15,417 bases of DNA from SIG607 sp045590395 (GTDB lineage Bacteria; Bacillota; Clostridia; Oscillospirales; Acutalibacteraceae), in assembly GCA_045590395.1 (NCBI GenBank), contig JAZNQX010000017.1, positions 1 through 15,417 of the forward strand, in the 5' to 3' direction. This document shows, one piece after another, positions 1-6,149 of the stretch (position 1 is the first letter of the stretch; each line of letters opens with the position of its first letter). The notes under the pieces are model-generated. The model worked only from the letters and a program-made list of their open reading frames with translations. It had not been told where the DNA came from and searched no databases. The position numbers and the translations under genes were made by a program.

Positions 1-1
1 G

Positions 2-856
2 GGCAAAGCTTTGTCTGCAAAAATTTATGCAAAGCTTGAATATTTAAACCCTGCAGGAAGTATTAAGGACCGCGCCGCACTGTTTATGATAAACGATGCG
101 GAAAAAAGCGGGAAGCTTAAAAAAGGCTCGGTTATTATTGAACCTACAAGCGGAAATACAGGTATAGGTCTTGTCGCGATAGCCGCATCCCGTGGCTATA
201 GGGTGATACTTACTATGCCCGAAACTATGAGTATAGAGCGCAGAAAGCTGTTAAAGGCTTACGGCGCCGAAATAGTGCTGACCGACGGCAAAAAAGGTAT
301 GTCGGGGGCAATAGAAAAGGCAGAGGAGCTGTCATTAAGTATTCCTGACAGTATTATTATGGGGCAGTTTGAAAATCCTTCAAATGCTATGGCGCACTAC
401 ACTACCACAGCGCCTGAAATTTTTGAAGATACCGAAAATGACCTTGATATTATAGTTGCAGGTGTAGGCACAGGCGGAACTATAACGGGTATTGGCAAAT
501 ACGCTAAAGAAAAAAACAGTAAGGTTCAGATTATTGCTGTTGAGCCTGATACTTCGCCACTGCTTTCAAAGGGTGAATTCGGCCCTCACGCTATACAGGG
601 AATAGGGGCAAATTTTGTGCCGAAAATACTTGATTTATCCCTTATAGACGGAATTTTAACAGCCTCAAAGGAGGAGGCATTTTCTGCGACAAGATTACTT
701 GCCAAAAACAAAGGAATTCTTGTTGGAATTTCATCCGGCGCCGCCCTTTCTGCCGCTTTAAAACTTGCGGAAAAACAGGAGAATAAGGGCAAAAAAATAG
801 TGGTTATTCTGCCTGATACAGGGGATAGATATCTATCCACTGAACTGTTTGAGTGA
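2..856 (+). CDS. cysK: CysK-family PLP enzyme (O-acetylserine sulfhydrylase / cysteine synthase), 5'-truncated
   Basis: PLP-dependent fold-type II enzyme that makes cysteine (plus acetate) from O-acetylserine and sulfide in the cytoplasm, or a close relative using homocysteine. The reading frame is open from base 2, so the true start lies upstream of the window; the TTG at 11 is internal, because the conserved motif NPAGSIKDR follows almost at once. Its Lys (codon 65-67) is the expected Schiff-base lysine. Further on come TSGNTGIGL (PLP phosphate/substrate loop), a glycine-rich GVGTGGTITGIG loop and the CysK-typical GIGANFVPKILD. About 285 residues are visible against roughly 305 in the family, so about 20 N-terminal residues are missing. 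luxS follows after 10 nt. In Bacillus an enzyme of this family (MccA) condenses O-acetylserine with homocysteine beside methyl-cycle genes, so the luxS neighbour makes a reverse-transsulfuration role possible. The family is certain; the exact substrate is not. Confidence 0.93.
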   Translation, partial: GKALSAKIYAKLEYLNPAGSIKDRAALFMINDAEKSGKLKKGSVIIEPTSGNTGIGLVAIAASRGYRVILTMPETMSIERRKLLKAYGAEIVLTDGKKGMSGAIEKAEELSLSIPDSIIMGQFENPSNAMAHYTTTAPEIFEDTENDLDIIVAGVGTGGTITGIGKYAKEKNSKVQIIAVEPDTSPLLSKGEFGPHAIQGIGANFVPKILDLSLIDGILTASKEEAFSATRLLAKNKGILVGISSGAALSAALKLAEKQENKGKKIVVILPDTGDRYLSTELFE

Positions 857-860
857 GAGG
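856..860 (+). promoter_or_regulatory. Ribosome binding site of luxS
   Basis: AGAGG overlaps the last base of the upstream TGA stop and sits 6 nt before the ATG at 867. It settles the luxS start: the in-frame TTG at 849 lies upstream of this site and would add six residues not expected in LuxS. Confidence 0.7.
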
Positions 861-866
861 TACTTT

Positions 867-1322
867 ATGGAAAGAATTGCAAGCTTTACGGTTAATCACA
901 ACACATTAAAAAAGGGTATGTATGTATCCCGTATTGACGGTGATGTAATAACCTATGACATACGAATGAAAAAACCTAATGGGGACGATTATCTCTCCAA
1001 TGCGGCTATGCACACCTTTGAGCATCTGTTTGCCACATATTCGCGTAACAGTGCCTATAAAGACAGCGTTATCTATGTCGGCCCTATGGGTTGCAGAACC
1101 GGCTTTTATCTTCTAATGCGCGATAAGGTAAGTGTTGATGATACTATAGAAATGGTTAAAGAAGCCTTTGATTTTATTGCTCGTTTTGAAGGCAAAATAC
1201 CCGGTACTGACCCTATTGAGTGCGGAAATTATAAAGAGCACGATTTATCGGGTGCAAAACAAATAGCAGAGGATATGCTTATTGTTTTAAAGGACTGGAG
1301 TAAAGAAAAAACTGCATATTAA
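867..1322 (+). CDS. luxS: S-ribosylhomocysteine lyase LuxS
   Basis: Cleaves S-ribosylhomocysteine to homocysteine and 4,5-dihydroxy-2,3-pentanedione, the precursor of autoinducer-2. It is a step of the activated methyl cycle and acts as a cytosolic homodimer with a divalent metal. From the ATG at 867 the protein has 151 residues, the usual size. The metal ligands are visible as HTFEH (His49, His53) and Cys119 in ECGNY. The catalytic Cys76 lies in MGCRTGFYL. The N-terminus MERIASFTVNHN is typical. The gene follows the CysK-family gene by 10 nt and is co-transcribed with it, closing the unit before a terminator at 1328-1360. The partner nucleosidase (mtnN/pfs) is not in the window. Identification is secure. 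Whether AI-2 is used as a signal or is only a by-product cannot be read from the sequence. Confidence 0.98.
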   Translation: MERIASFTVNHNTLKKGMYVSRIDGDVITYDIRMKKPNGDDYLSNAAMHTFEHLFATYSRNSAYKDSVIYVGPMGCRTGFYLLMRDKVSVDDTIEMVKEAFDFIARFEGKIPGTDPIECGNYKEHDLSGAKQIAEDMLIVLKDWSKEKTAY

Positions 1323-1327
1323 AGTAC

Positions 1328-1360
1328 AGCGGTCAGGTAAATCTTGACCGCTTATTTTTT
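1328..1360 (+). terminator. Intrinsic terminator after luxS
   Basis: Perfect 8-bp stem AGCGGTCA (1328-1335) / TGACCGCT (1345-1352) with a 9-nt loop, followed by TATTTTTT. It lies directly behind the luxS stop and ahead of an independent promoter, so it separates the cysK-luxS unit from miaB. Confidence 0.88.
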
Positions 1361-1373
1361 GCTCTAATACTTC

Positions 1374-1402
1374 TTGCATAATTGCTTAATATATAGTATA
1401 AT
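1374..1402 (+). promoter_or_regulatory. Sigma-A promoter of miaB
   Basis: -35 TTGCAT (1374-1379), a 17-nt spacer, and a perfect -10 TATAAT (1397-1402). Transcription would start near 1409, leaving a 5' leader of only about 25 nt before the TTG start codon. It sits just after the luxS terminator, which supports a separate transcription unit. Confidence 0.8.
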
Positions 1403-1419
1403 AATTATAATTATTATTA
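1396..1419. promoter_or_regulatory. Perfect 20-bp AT palindrome over the miaB promoter; candidate PerR/Fur-family operator
   Basis: ATAATAATTATAATTATTAT (1398-1417) is its own reverse complement and covers most of the -10 box and the expected start site. Read as 7-1-7 boxes, 1396-1410 matches the known PerR consensus TTATAATNATTATAA at 13 of 14 specified positions, and the overlapping 1405-1419 also matches at 13 of 14. The palindrome is a direct observation; an operator function is inference. AT-rich sequence and the -10 itself contribute part of the match. Confidence 0.4.
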
Positions 1420-1420
1420 T

Positions 1421-1426
1421 GAGGAG
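1421..1426 (+). promoter_or_regulatory. Ribosome binding site of miaB, supporting a TTG start
   Basis: GAGGAG lies 8 nt upstream of the TTG at 1435. The ATG at 1419 and the GTG at 1430 are in other frames, and the first in-frame ATG (residue 17) has no such site at the right distance. Confidence 0.75.
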
Positions 1427-1434
1427 TCTGTGAC

Positions 1435-2823
1435 TTGGAAGTTAAGGATTATGTGGCCGAACAGCAGGGGTATATTTCCCGTATGCCGAAGATACTTACG
1501 GCCGTTTATAATAGAACGCCTAAAGCCTGTATTATGACCTATGGCTGTCAGCAGAATGTAAGTGATTCCGAGCGTATGAAGGGTATGCTTACAGGTATGG
1601 GATACTCGCTTACTGAAGATATAAATGAGGCGGATTTTGTGCTTTTTAACACCTGTGCGGTACGCGGACACGCTGAGGACAGGGTGTTTGGTAATATCGG
1701 TACAACAAAGGCACTTAAGAAAAAGAATAAAAGTATGATAATAGCCGTTTGCGGCTGTATGGCTCAGCAAGACATAATTAAAGAAAAAATTAAGAAAAGC
1801 TATCCTTATGTTGATATAGTTTTCGGTACTCACGTTCAGTACAGATTACCCGAATTTTTGTATAAGCGGCTAAACGGCTCGGCAAGAATTTTTGAAAACC
1901 CTGACGGACAGGCTATTATTGAGAACATTCCTGTTCACCGCGACGGTGAGTTTAAGGCGTGGCTTCCCATTATGTACGGCTGTAATAATTTTTGCAGTTA
2001 CTGTATTGTTCCTTATGTCAGAGGCAGAGAGCGTTCACGCCATCCCGATGAAATTATAAGCGAAGCAAAAGAACTGATTGCAAAGGGCTATAAGGATATA
2101 ACGCTTCTGGGACAGAATGTTAATTCCTACGGCGCAGGCTGTGATTTTGATATGAATTTTTCACAGCTTTTAAGAAAAATCAACGCTATTGAGGGTGATT
2201 TTCGCATACGCTTTATGACCTCTCACCCTAAAGACTGCACAATAGAACTTCTTGATACGATGAAGGAATGTGAAAAGGTAAGCCGTCATCTGCATCTTCC
2301 GTTCCAGAGCGGAAGTGATAGAATACTTTCTCTTATGAACCGCAGGTATACAAGAGAAAAATATCTGTCTTTAATAAAGGCGGCAAAGGAAAGAATGCCC
2401 GATATATCCCTTACCAGTGATATTATAGTGGGCTTCCCCGGCGAAACCTATGAAGATTTTTGCCAGACCCTGTCACTTGTAAAGGAAGTGGGTTTTTCCT
2501 CGCTTTTCACCTTTATTTACTCTCCACGTAACAATACCCCTGCGGCAGAAATGGATGACCCCGTAAGCCGCGAAGAAAAGGGTAAATGGTTTGATGAACT
2601 GCTTGCTGTTCAGGAGGAAATTGGCAATAAAATCACCGCTTCCTATGTTGGTAAAACAGTAGAGGTGCTTTGTGACGATTTCGGCAGAACAGACGGCAAA
2701 ATGGCAGGTCATACAAACGGTACTGCCGTTGTGGAATTTGACGGTGATGAAAGTGATTTAGGTAAATTCATAAAAGTAAGAATTGATAAATTAACTAATG
2801 TGCTTGAGGGCACTGTAATTTAG
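1435..2823 (+). CDS. miaB: tRNA-2-methylthio-N6-dimethylallyladenosine synthase MiaB
   Basis: Radical-SAM methylthiotransferase that converts i6A37 to ms2i6A37 in tRNAs reading UNN codons; it acts after MiaA, which is encoded at 8003. The 462-residue protein shows the three domains in order. The N-terminal UPF0004 domain carries Cys38 (TYGCQQNVSDSE), Cys74 (FNTCAVR) and Cys108 (VCGCMAQQ), ligands of the auxiliary [4Fe-4S] cluster. The radical-SAM domain carries Cys183, Cys187 and Cys190 (CNNFCSYC), followed by VPYVRGRERSR and LLGQNVNSYG. A TRAM RNA-binding domain occupies about the last 65 residues. These signatures are of MiaB rather than RimO or MtaB. The start is TTG, chosen from the Shine-Dalgarno site and because the short N-terminal extension is usual in Clostridia. 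It has its own promoter and a palindrome covering that promoter. It is followed by a 285-nt gap, so read-through into the next gene is uncertain. Confidence 0.96.
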   Translation: MEVKDYVAEQQGYISRMPKILTAVYNRTPKACIMTYGCQQNVSDSERMKGMLTGMGYSLTEDINEADFVLFNTCAVRGHAEDRVFGNIGTTKALKKKNKSMIIAVCGCMAQQDIIKEKIKKSYPYVDIVFGTHVQYRLPEFLYKRLNGSARIFENPDGQAIIENIPVHRDGEFKAWLPIMYGCNNFCSYCIVPYVRGRERSRHPDEIISEAKELIAKGYKDITLLGQNVNSYGAGCDFDMNFSQLLRKINAIEGDFRIRFMTSHPKDCTIELLDTMKECEKVSRHLHLPFQSGSDRILSLMNRRYTREKYLSLIKAAKERMPDISLTSDIIVGFPGETYEDFCQTLSLVKEVGFSSLFTFIYSPRNNTPAAEMDDPVSREEKGKWFDELLAVQEEIGNKITASYVGKTVEVLCDDFGRTDGKMAGHTNGTAVVEFDGDESDLGKFIKVRIDKLTNVLEGTVI

Positions 2824-2880
2824 CCAAAACATTTAAACCCGAACCAGCCTAAAAAGGCGGGTTTAAGGCATCTTTTGGCT
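2822..2880. repeat. Long three-tier hairpin behind miaB
   Basis: Starting inside the miaB stop codon, AGCCAAAA (2822-2829) pairs with TTTTGGCT (2873-2880). Inside it TTAAACCC (2833-2840) pairs with GGGTTTAA (2859-2866), and inside that GCCT (2847-2850) pairs with AGGC (2855-2858) around an AAAA loop. Internal loops separate the tiers. No T-run follows directly, so it is not a standard terminator by itself. It could protect the miaB 3' end, assist the weak terminator at 2891-2918, or be part of a repeated element. Confidence 0.6.
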
Positions 2881-2890
2881 CATTGTCACA

Positions 2891-2918
2891 TATAGGCGGC
2901 AGCCTTATAGTTTTTCTT
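2891..2918 (+). terminator. Possible weak intrinsic terminator of miaB
   Basis: TATAGGC (2891-2897) pairs with GCCTTATA (2902-2909) with one bulged base and a GGCA loop, followed by a T-rich tract GTTTTTCTT. The stem is short and imperfect, so termination would be partial at best. Confidence 0.4.
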
Positions 2919-2920
2919 CA

Positions 2921-3070
2921 CCAAAATCTACACATAAAACCGCACTTTTTAGGTCGCAGAATTTTGTAATAAACGGATTTTGGGGTATGCAAGGCACAAA
3001 ACACAGCAAATCCTGACGGATTTGCGAGTATTTTAACGAAACAGAGCGCAAAATCCGTATTCCAAAATCT
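2921..3070. repeat. Nested inverted-repeat intergenic element, possible interspersed repeat
   Basis: This stretch lies in the 285-nt gap between miaB and the YmcA/YlbF-family gene and has no convincing gene. Outer arms 2961-2970 and 3059-3068 pair at 9 of 10 positions. The next arms ACGGATTTTG (2973-2982) and CAAAATCCGT (3049-3058) pair perfectly, with a 2-nt bulge on the left side. At the centre GCAAATCC (3006-3013) and GGATTTGC (3018-3025) form a perfect 8-bp hairpin with a TGAC loop. CCAAAATCT occurs as a direct repeat at 2921-2929 and 3062-3070. The structure resembles small dispersed palindromic repeats, but only one copy is in the window, so dispersal is inference. I see no convincing promoter here. 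Confidence 0.6.
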
Positions 3071-3108
3071 GATTCGGGTTTGAATGCTTTGGCAAAGGAG
3101 ATATAAAA

Positions 3109-3513
3109 ATGGACGTATTAACAGCAACACGAAATTTAGGCAAGGCTATGCAAGAGGATGAAAGATTTATTGAATATGCAAAGTATAAGCTTGCTCTTGA
3201 TAAAGACGAAGCCGTACAGAAGCTTGTAGGTGATTTTAATATTGCCAGAATGAATGTTGAGCGTATCGGCAGTGAAGAAAACAGAGATGAAGAAAAATTC
3301 AGAGAAGCAAACCTTGAGCTTCGCAGTATTTATGACTCAATTATGGCAAACGACACAATGAAATCATATAACGAGGCTAAAGAAAAGGTTGATAAAATGC
3401 TCAGCGATATAGTTGCTATTGTGCAGATGTGTGCTGAGGGTGCAGATCCGGAAACCTGTGAGGCACCTCAGGGCTGTACAGGCAGCTGCAGCACTTGTGC
3501 AGGCTGTCACTAA
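3109..3513 (+). CDS. YmcA/YlbF-family protein with Cys-rich C-terminal tail (RNase Y accessory factor family)
   Basis: Helical Com_YlbF-family protein. In Bacillus, YlbF, YmcA and YaaT form a complex that carries [4Fe-4S] clusters and helps RNase Y process certain polycistronic mRNAs, affecting competence, biofilm formation and sporulation. The 134-residue protein has the family's charged helical body (about residues 1-105) and ends in a tail with Cys108, Cys117, Cys123, Cys127, Cys130 and Cys133, then a terminal His134, well suited to metal or Fe-S binding. A good site, AAAGGAG (3094-3100), lies 8 nt before the ATG. The neighbourhood miaB - this gene - mutS - mutL matches Bacillus miaB(ymcB)-ymcA-cotE-mutS-mutL, so it is positionally ymcA, but the Cys-rich end makes assignment between YmcA and YlbF uncertain and I leave the symbol empty. 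mutS follows after 32 nt. Family assignment is good; the cellular targets are inferred. Confidence 0.85.
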   Translation: MDVLTATRNLGKAMQEDERFIEYAKYKLALDKDEAVQKLVGDFNIARMNVERIGSEENRDEEKFREANLELRSIYDSIMANDTMKSYNEAKEKVDKMLSDIVAIVQMCAEGADPETCEAPQGCTGSCSTCAGCH

Positions 3514-3545
3514 TTTTTAAAACGGATATTTGGTAGGTGTGAATA

Positions 3546-6137
3546 ATGGCAGAACTATCGCCAATGATGCGACAGTATCTTGAAATTAAAGAAAATAATA
3601 AAGACTGCATTATATTTTTCAGAGTAGGCGACTTTTATGAGATGTTCTTTGAAGACGCCGAAAATGTATCAAGTGAGCTTGATCTGGTACTGACCGGAAA
3701 GGATTGCGGTCTGTCTGAACGTGCGCCTATGTGCGGTGTTCCTTTTCACGCCTGCGAAACATATATTCAGCGCCTTGTAGAAAAGGGCTATAAAGTAGCT
3801 ATATGCGAACAGGTGGAAGACCCAGCCACCGCAAAAGGTCTTGTTAAAAGAGATATAATAAGAATAATTACCCCGGGTACTGTTATTGAAGACAGTATGC
3901 TTGATGAGGGCAAAAATAACTTCCTCTGTGCTGTATCTCTTGTTGACGGTGCGGCAGGTATTTGCTTTAGCGACGCTTCTACGGGTGAGGCCTATCTTAC
4001 CGAGATTTCAGGGCAGGAAATAACCTCTCTTATTCTGGACGAGCTTGGCAGATTTTCTCCTAAAGAGCTACTGCTATCGGCAGACTGTGAAAATGACAGG
4101 GTTCTTTATGATGTCGCCCAAAAATTTGACGGTGTAATAACAAAAAGACACCCCGAGGAATTCAATATTCAAGTCAACGAACCCACCATATTAAAGCATT
4201 TTAAGGTGCTTAGCATTGAAAATCTGGGAATTCCGGGCGGTACGGCCGCAGAAAGTGCACTGGGCGCGGTTATCAGATACCTTTATGAAACAGGTATCAC
4301 AGGTAATATTTCGGTAAATCAGATAAAATACTATGTTGGCAGTCAGTTTATGCGCCTTGATATAAACGCTGTCAGAAACCTTGAATTAGTTGAAACCATG
4401 CGGACAAAATCCCGTAAGGGCTCACTGCTTTGGGTGCTTGATAAAACCCATACGGCTATGGGTAAGCGTCTTATAAAAAGTTGGCTTGAACAGCCTCTTA
4501 TGACCTTTAACCTTATCAACAGCCGTCAAAATGCCGTTGAAGAGCTTTACACCGATACCATTATGAGAGGTGAACTTGGCGAGTCACTTCGCCATATTAA
4601 AGACATTGAAAGAATAATGTCAAAGGTTGTTTACGGCACGGCAAATGCCAGAGATTTACGCGCTTTGTGTTCTACTCTTGAGGCTATTCCTACCCTTAAA
4701 AATGTAATCAAAGATGCACAGAGCCGAATGATAAAAGAAGCAGATAGTGATATTGACTATCTTGACGATATAAAAACCCTTATAGACAGCGCTATTGTTG
4801 ATGAGCCTCCTGCATTACTCAGAGAGGGCGGTATGATAAAAAGCGGTTATAACAGCGAGGTTGACTCGCTTCGCGATATTATGACCAACGGTACGGGTGT
4901 GCTTGCCGAAATAGAAGCGCGTGAAAAGGAAAGAACGGGCATTAAAACCCTTAAGGTCAAATACAACAAGGTTTTCGGCTACTATATTGAGGTTACAAAT
5001 TCCTTCCTTGACCTTGTGCCTGAAGATTATATCAGAAAGCAGACCTTAACAGGCGGAGAGCGATTTATTACCGAAGAGCTTAAAATACTTGAGGGAAAGC
5101 TGCTTGGTGCTAAGGATAGAATAGTTGCCCTTGAATATGAGCTTTTTGATAAGGTAAGAAAACAGGTTGCCGACAATGTAGACAGACTGCAGAAAACTGC
5201 GGCGGCAGTTGCCAGACTTGATGTTCTGCGCTCCTTTGCCACCGTTGCGGTTGATAATAATTACTGCCGTCCACGTGTAAGTGATGACGGAACTATACTT
5301 ATAAAATCAGGAAGACACCCTGTGGTAGAAAAGCTTAGCAGTACTCCATTTGTGTCTAACGATACTTTCCTTAACAGCGGGGCGGACCGTTGTGCCATTA
5401 TTACAGGTCCTAATATGGCAGGTAAATCTACCTATATGCGTCAGGTTGCCATTATAGTGTTAATGGCACAAATAGGCTCTTTCGTACCTGCGCAAAGCGC
5501 TAATATATCAATATGCGACGCTATTTTTACCCGTGTAGGTGCTTCAGACGATTTATCCTCAGGTCAGTCTACCTTTATGGTGGAGATGAGCGAGGTTGCC
5601 TCTATTCTTAAAAACGCTACAAGTAAAAGTCTGCTTATTCTTGACGAAATAGGCAGAGGAACCTCCACCTTTGACGGTATGTCAATAGCCAAGGCGGTTC
5701 TTGAATATGTAGTTGATAAAAAGAAAATCGGCGCTAAATCTCTGTTCGCTACCCACTATCATGAGCTGACCCAGATGGAAAACGAAATCAGCGGAGTTAA
5801 AAACTATAATATTGCCGTTAAAAAACGGGGTGACGATATTATTTTCCTGCGCCGTATAGTACCCGGTGGCGCTGATGAAAGCTACGGTATTGAGGTTGCA
5901 AAGCTTTCAGGAATTCCCGGTTCTGTTATAAACCGCGCAAAAGAGGTATTAAAGCAGACCGAGGCAGAGGGTGTTGTAACCTACCGCACAGTAGTTGACG
6001 ATTCGGCTCAGTTGCCCCTTTATCTGCAACAGGCAAAGGAAATTTTAGAGGAACTGAGAGCTATAGACGTTAACACCTTAACCCCCATAGAATCTATGAA
6101 ATTACTTTACGATTTAGCAAATAAAGCAAAGGAATAA
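3546..6137 (+). CDS. mutS: DNA mismatch repair protein MutS
   Basis: Mismatch-sensing ATPase that binds base mismatches and small loops behind the replication fork and recruits MutL. The 863-residue length is normal for MutS1. The mismatch-wedge motif GDFYEMF places the reading Phe30 and Glu32 in domain I. The connector, core and clamp/lever domains run to about residue 560. The ATPase domain has Walker A GPNMAGKST (residues 621-629, Lys627), a Walker B region ending DEIGRGTSTFDG (Asp700, Glu701) and ATHYHEL (His737). The C-terminus ends with a helical tail containing NTLTPIESMKLLYDL, typical of Firmicutes MutS. The site AGGTG at 3535-3539 lies 6 nt before the ATG. mutL follows after 12 nt. 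This is not MutS2, which lacks the Phe-x-Glu domain and carries a Smr domain. Confidence 0.99.
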   Translation: MAELSPMMRQYLEIKENNKDCIIFFRVGDFYEMFFEDAENVSSELDLVLTGKDCGLSERAPMCGVPFHACETYIQRLVEKGYKVAICEQVEDPATAKGLVKRDIIRIITPGTVIEDSMLDEGKNNFLCAVSLVDGAAGICFSDASTGEAYLTEISGQEITSLILDELGRFSPKELLLSADCENDRVLYDVAQKFDGVITKRHPEEFNIQVNEPTILKHFKVLSIENLGIPGGTAAESALGAVIRYLYETGITGNISVNQIKYYVGSQFMRLDINAVRNLELVETMRTKSRKGSLLWVLDKTHTAMGKRLIKSWLEQPLMTFNLINSRQNAVEELYTDTIMRGELGESLRHIKDIERIMSKVVYGTANARDLRALCSTLEAIPTLKNVIKDAQSRMIKEADSDIDYLDDIKTLIDSAIVDEPPALLREGGMIKSGYNSEVDSLRDIMTNGTGVLAEIEAREKERTGIKTLKVKYNKVFGYYIEVTNSFLDLVPEDYIRKQTLTGGERFITEELKILEGKLLGAKDRIVALEYELFDKVRKQVADNVDRLQKTAAAVARLDVLRSFATVAVDNNYCRPRVSDDGTILIKSGRHPVVEKLSSTPFVSNDTFLNSGADRCAIITGPNMAGKSTYMRQVAIIVLMAQIGSFVPAQSANISICDAIFTRVGASDDLSSGQSTFMVEMSEVASILKNATSKSLLILDEIGRGTSTFDGMSIAKAVLEYVVDKKKIGAKSLFATHYHELTQMENEISGVKNYNIAVKKRGDDIIFLRRIVPGGADESYGIEVAKLSGIPGSVINRAKEVLKQTEAEGVVTYRTVVDDSAQLPLYLQQAKEILEELRAIDVNTLTPIESMKLLYDLANKAKE

Positions 6138-6149
6138 AGAGGTATTAAA

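Noticed and set aside
11..13. TTG at 11 as the start codon of the CysK-family gene
   Set aside because: The frame is open to the window edge, and the PLP-lysine motif lies only about 18 codons downstream, whereas family members have about 40 residues before it. The gene is truncated by the window.
849..851. TTG at 849 as luxS start
   Set aside because: It overlaps the previous coding sequence and lies before the ribosome site; the ATG at 867 gives the standard LuxS N-terminus and length.
1323..1434. A riboswitch or T-box between luxS and miaB
   Set aside because: The 112-nt gap is used up by the terminator, promoter and ribosome site, leaving a leader of only about 25 nt.
2918..3130. 70-codon minus-strand reading frame across the miaB to ymcA/ylbF gap
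   Set aside because: It spans the palindromic element, overlaps the start of the next gene and its ribosome site, and shows no domain or convincing start signal. It is probably a by-product of the repeat.
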